DNA of 8,353 bases from Hydrogenophilales bacterium RIFOXYD1_FULL_62_11 (lineage in GTDB: Bacteria > Pseudomonadota > Gammaproteobacteria > Burkholderiales > Thiobacillaceae). Below, piece after piece: positions 5,942 to 8,353 of this stretch (position 1 is its first letter; the number at the start of each line of letters is the position of its first letter). The position numbers and the translations under genes are program-made. The stretch covers positions 38,195 to 46,547 of the forward strand of contig MGZO01000115.1 in assembly GCA_001802655.1 (NCBI GenBank). The letters are read 5' to 3'. The notes below the pieces were generated by a model. It worked only from the letters and a program-made list of their open reading frames with translations, made no database searches and was not told the origin of the DNA.

Positions 5942-6997
5942 ATGAAACTTTTGCACTCTGCTTTGCGCTTTCGCGTGAATTATTTTTCCGACCTGGGCCG
6001 CCATCAGGTGGTGGTGTGGATGCCGGGCGATACGCCGCCGGTCGACGCGCAGGTGGATGTCGGGCCGAAGGTTGAGTTCGACGTGCCGCTGGAAGCTTTT
6101 CGCAGCGACATTGCGCCGCTCAGAGTGGGGCGATTTTATCCGTCGCAGCTGTTGCTTTCGGATGACGCGCCAGGCCCGATGTTCCGTGTGATGAAAATTG
6201 ACGGCGATCACTTTTCAGCCAATTTCAGCCATCCGCTGCAGGGCCGCATTTTCAGCATCGATAGCGGAAAGAGCGATGTTGGCACCGAACCGGTTGGCAA
6301 TGTCGGGCAGTTGCTCGAATGGAGCGGCATGGAAACGCAGATGCTGACGCCGACCGATTTTGAAGGGCCGGATGCATTCAGCCGCGAGGACGAAACGCCG
6401 GATGCCGAATTCTATGCCGAGCCCAGAAAAGTGATCCATGTCGATGCCGTGTGCGCGCGCCGCATCCAGGCGCTGTACCGCACAGTGTTGCCGGAAAACG
6501 CCCGCGTACTCGACCTGATGGCGGGCTGGCGCTCGCATTTGCCCGACACGGTGCAATCCGCTGTGGGGCTGGGGATGAACGCCGAGGAACTGACAGACAA
6601 CCCGCAACTGGGCGAGCGTGTCGTACAGGACCTCAATGCCGATCCCAAACTGCCGTTCCCCGATGCCAGCTTCGATGCCGTGGTGTGCACGGTGTCGTTC
6701 GAATACCTGACGCAGCCGCACAAAATGGTTGCTGAGGCCAAACGGGTTTTGAAGCCGGGCGGGATGTTCGTGGTCACGCTGTCGAACCGGAACTTTCCGC
6801 CTAAAGTTATTAAACTGTGGACGCAGTTGCACCCGATGGAACGCATGGCCTGGGTGGGCATGCTGATCAAGAATGCCGGTTTCAAGAAAGTGGAGACGTA
6901 TCTGGAGCGCGGCTTGAAGCGCCCCAAGGATGATCGCTATGCGGACCGTCTGAACGAATCCGATCCCCTGTTCGCCACCTGGGGCGTGGCACCCTGA
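5942..6997 (+). CDS. Class I SAM-dependent methyltransferase with SlyD-like N-terminal segment
   Basis: A 351-residue protein with a C-terminal Rossmann methyltransferase domain (Methyltransf_11 type, about 170-310). Motif I is ARVLDLMAGWRSHLP (187-201), lacking the usual GxGxG. Later blocks include GLGMNAEEL (209-217), FDAVVCTVSFEYL (244-256) and RVLKPGG (268-274), typical of SAM binding. From memory, a family of bacterial and plant homologues has a similar DLMSSW-SHLP motif I; no substrate is known to me. Residues about 43-107 resemble the C-terminal half of SlyD, an FKBP-type prolyl isomerase (VP-EAF, LRVGRF, GP, then FSHPLQG for SlyD's FNHPLAG), while the first half of an FKBP domain is not recognisable. 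No signal peptide or membrane segment is seen, so it is probably cytoplasmic. The ATG at 5942 lies 10 bases after the glycosylase stop without a clear Shine-Dalgarno. Confidence 0.85.
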   Translation: MKLLHSALRFRVNYFSDLGRHQVVVWMPGDTPPVDAQVDVGPKVEFDVPLEAFRSDIAPLRVGRFYPSQLLLSDDAPGPMFRVMKIDGDHFSANFSHPLQGRIFSIDSGKSDVGTEPVGNVGQLLEWSGMETQMLTPTDFEGPDAFSREDETPDAEFYAEPRKVIHVDAVCARRIQALYRTVLPENARVLDLMAGWRSHLPDTVQSAVGLGMNAEELTDNPQLGERVVQDLNADPKLPFPDASFDAVVCTVSFEYLTQPHKMVAEAKRVLKPGGMFVVTLSNRNFPPKVIKLWTQLHPMERMAWVGMLIKNAGFKKVETYLERGLKRPKDDRYADRLNESDPLFATWGVAP

Positions 6998-7011
6998 CCG
7001 AGGAATACATC

Positions 7012-7671
7012 ATGTTGAGAATGCTGTGGGTTTCATTTATGGCGCTGGCTTTGTCCGGCTGTGGCTACAACACGTTCCAGACCACCGACGAGGAGGTCAA
7101 GGCGGCCTGGGCCGAAGTGCTGAACCAGTATCAGCGACGCGCCGATCTGGTGCCGAACCTGGTCAATGTGGTGAAAGGCTATGCCGCGCACGAGAAAGAC
7201 GTGTTCATCGAAGTGACTGCGGCGCGTGCCCGCGTTGGATCGCTGCAGGCGACGCCCGAACTGATCAACGACGAGGCGGCATTCCAGAAATTCATCGCCG
7301 CGCAGGGCGAAATGACCGGCGCGCTGTCGCGCCTGATGCTGGTGGCGGAGAACTATCCGCAACTCAAGGCCGACGGCCTGTTCCGTGACCTGCAGGCGCA
7401 GCTCGAAGGTACCGAAAACCGCATCACGGTTGCGCGCAATCGCTATATCGATTCGGTGAAAACCTACAACGTCGCGGTGCGCTCGTTCCCGTCCAACCTG
7501 ACCGCAATGCTGTTTGGCTATAAAACTAAGCCGAGCTTCACGGTGGAGAACGAAAAAGCTATCGCTGTACCGCCCAAGGTTGATTTCGATGCACCTGCAC
7601 CTGCACCTGCATCCGCGCCAGCTGCGCCGGCCAGCGGCGGCACGGCGGCTACGCCAGCCCCCGCTTATTGA
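7012..7671 (+). CDS. lemA: LemA family lipoprotein
   Basis: LemA proteins are envelope proteins of poorly known function with a helical-bundle domain. The 219-residue product starts with a short hydrophobic signal and the lipobox LSGC (Cys 17), so it should be a lipoprotein; many LemA proteins have an uncleaved N-terminal membrane helix. The signature region is plain: WAEVLNQYQRRADLVPNLVNVVKGYA (about 30-55), then the QGEMTGALSRLMLVAENYPQLKA block and the EGTENRITVARNRYIDSVKTYN helix ending FPSNL. The last 30 or so residues are a low-complexity Ala/Pro tail. Start: ATG 7012 has a good Shine-Dalgarno, GAGGA at 7000-7004, 7 bases upstream. It lies 14 bases after the methyltransferase and 7 before a TPM-domain gene, a recurrent lemA partner, which suggests a shared envelope role. 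Confidence 0.95.
   Translation: MLRMLWVSFMALALSGCGYNTFQTTDEEVKAAWAEVLNQYQRRADLVPNLVNVVKGYAAHEKDVFIEVTAARARVGSLQATPELINDEAAFQKFIAAQGEMTGALSRLMLVAENYPQLKADGLFRDLQAQLEGTENRITVARNRYIDSVKTYNVAVRSFPSNLTAMLFGYKTKPSFTVENEKAIAVPPKVDFDAPAPAPASAPAAPASGGTAATPAPAY
7591..7608 (+). repeat. Hexanucleotide repeat (GCACCT)x3 in the lemA tail
   Basis: Three perfect tandem copies of GCACCT, followed by a further GCA, encode Ala-Pro pairs in the low-complexity C-terminal tail of LemA. The unit is a multiple of three, so copy-number change would lengthen or shorten the tail without shifting frame. Confidence 0.8.
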
Positions 7672-7678
7672 GCGACGA

Positions 7679-8353
7679 ATGACCCGGCTGCTGCCGATAC
7701 GTTTCGCGTTCGGCTTCCTGTTCTTCTGGCTTGCGCTGTCCGCCTGGGCCCAGGTGGCGGTGCCGGATTTGTCGCGCCGGGTCACCGACCTGACCGCCAC
7801 GCTCACTGCCCAGCAAACCGCTGAACTCGACACCCAGCTGGCCGCACTCGAAGCCAGAAAAGGCAGCCAGATTGCGGTGCTGATTGTGCCGACGCTGGAT
7901 GGCGAGGACATCGCGCAATTCGGCATCCGGGTGGCCGACAAATGGAAAATCGGCCGCACCAAAGTGGACGACGGCGTAATCCTGATCGTCGCCAAAAACG
8001 ACCGCAAGCTGCGCATCGAGGTGGGCTATGGTCTGGAAGGCGCGATCCCCGATGCGATCGCCAAGCGGGTGATCGCCGAAATCATCACGCCGTATTTCAA
8101 GGCGGGCGACTATTCCGGCGGCATAGCAGCAGGGGTCGGGCAACTCATCAAACTCATCGATGGCGAACCGCTCCCCGCACCGACCCGCGCAAACCAGACG
8201 GACAACTTCGGCGAAAGCCTGTTGCCGTTCATGGTCATGGGTTTTGTTGTCGGCAGCTTTCTGGCACCCATGTTGGGGCGCGGTGCGGCCAGCGGCGTGG
8301 CTGGACTGGGTACCGCAGGCCTGGCCTGGATGACCTCGGGCGTGCTGTTTTCG
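7679..8353 (+). CDS. TPM-domain (YgcG-like) protein, 3'-truncated by window end
   Basis: An open frame from the ATG at 7679 runs 225 codons to the window end without a stop. The N-terminus has a signal peptide with a long hydrophobic core and a likely cleavage after AWA (residue 24). The TPM (DUF477) domain follows, about 30-160: VTDLTATL, the KGSQIAVLIVPT strand (61-72), EDIAQFGIRVADKWKIG (76-92), VDDGVILIVAKNDRKLRIEVGYGLE (96-120), then the IPDAIAKR and YFKAGDYSGGI blocks. A hydrophobic segment at about 181-199 and a Gly/Ala-rich one after 203 suggest a membrane anchor with the TPM domain in the periplasm. Family members often pair with lemA, as here with a 7-base gap, and a second TPM gene frequently follows. 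The biochemical role is unsettled; plant TPM proteins are linked to photosystem II repair. Confidence 0.92.
   Translation, partial: MTRLLPIRFAFGFLFFWLALSAWAQVAVPDLSRRVTDLTATLTAQQTAELDTQLAALEARKGSQIAVLIVPTLDGEDIAQFGIRVADKWKIGRTKVDDGVILIVAKNDRKLRIEVGYGLEGAIPDAIAKRVIAEIITPYFKAGDYSGGIAAGVGQLIKLIDGEPLPAPTRANQTDNFGESLLPFMVMGFVVGSFLAPMLGRGAASGVAGLGTAGLAWMTSGVLFS

Noticed and set aside
7591..7608. GCACCT repeat as a phase-variation switch
   Set aside because: The unit is six bases, so slippage cannot shift the frame, and three copies are few; it only encodes an Ala-Pro tail.
7033..8016. Minus-strand ORF of 327 codons opposite lemA and the TPM gene
   Set aside because: Both plus-strand genes show clear family motifs and signal sequences; the antisense translation is Arg/Ser-rich without a domain.
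1..8353. Mobile element, defence system or CRISPR signatures
   Set aside because: No transposase, integrase, direct-repeat array or defence domain was seen; codon use looks even and nearly all genes are housekeeping or widely conserved families.

Overview
The window reads as ordinary chromosome of a GC-rich Gram-negative bacterium, most likely a betaproteobacterium (Nitrosomonadales / Thiobacillaceae-like). This rests on GC-biased codon use, the protein sequences, the tsaB-rimI-uracil glycosylase and lemA-TPM gene orders, and TAAAAT-type -10 boxes close to start codons. The genus is not determined. No insertion sequence, phage gene, CRISPR array, tRNA or rRNA is visible.

Layout. Positions 1-1182 (+) hold the 3' part of radA, a recombination and repair ATPase whose zinc-finger end lies outside the window. 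It converges on a lipoprotein alpha/beta hydrolase (1241-2212, -). Upstream of the hydrolase, on the same strand, is prfC, peptide chain release factor 3 (2345-3976, -). A 121-base divergent promoter region (3977-4097) separates prfC from a tightly packed plus-strand run. That run is tsaB (tRNA t6A synthesis), rimI (N-acetyltransferase of ribosomal protein S18), a type 4-like uracil-DNA glycosylase, a SAM-dependent methyltransferase with an unusual N-terminus, lemA, and a TPM-domain (YgcG-like) protein cut by the window end. Adjacent genes in the run overlap by a few bases or lie no more than 14 bases apart, so they are probably cotranscribed.

The run mixes translation quality (tsaB, rimI; prfC is divergent), DNA repair (the glycosylase; radA is nearby) and envelope functions (lemA plus TPM, a recurrent pair). 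The methyltransferase has no assigned substrate.

The most interesting details are inside ordinary-looking genes. The glycosylase starts with a short peptide resembling the clamp-loader-binding N-terminus of the E. coli DNA polymerase III psi subunit (HolD), whose gene is also next to rimI in E. coli. The same glycosylase has Ser where one of the four Fe-S cluster cysteines is expected. The methyltransferase begins with a segment resembling the C-terminal half of SlyD and has a non-canonical motif I. I found no clear sign of a wholly new multi-gene system; the psi-like tether on the glycosylase is the best candidate for something undescribed.
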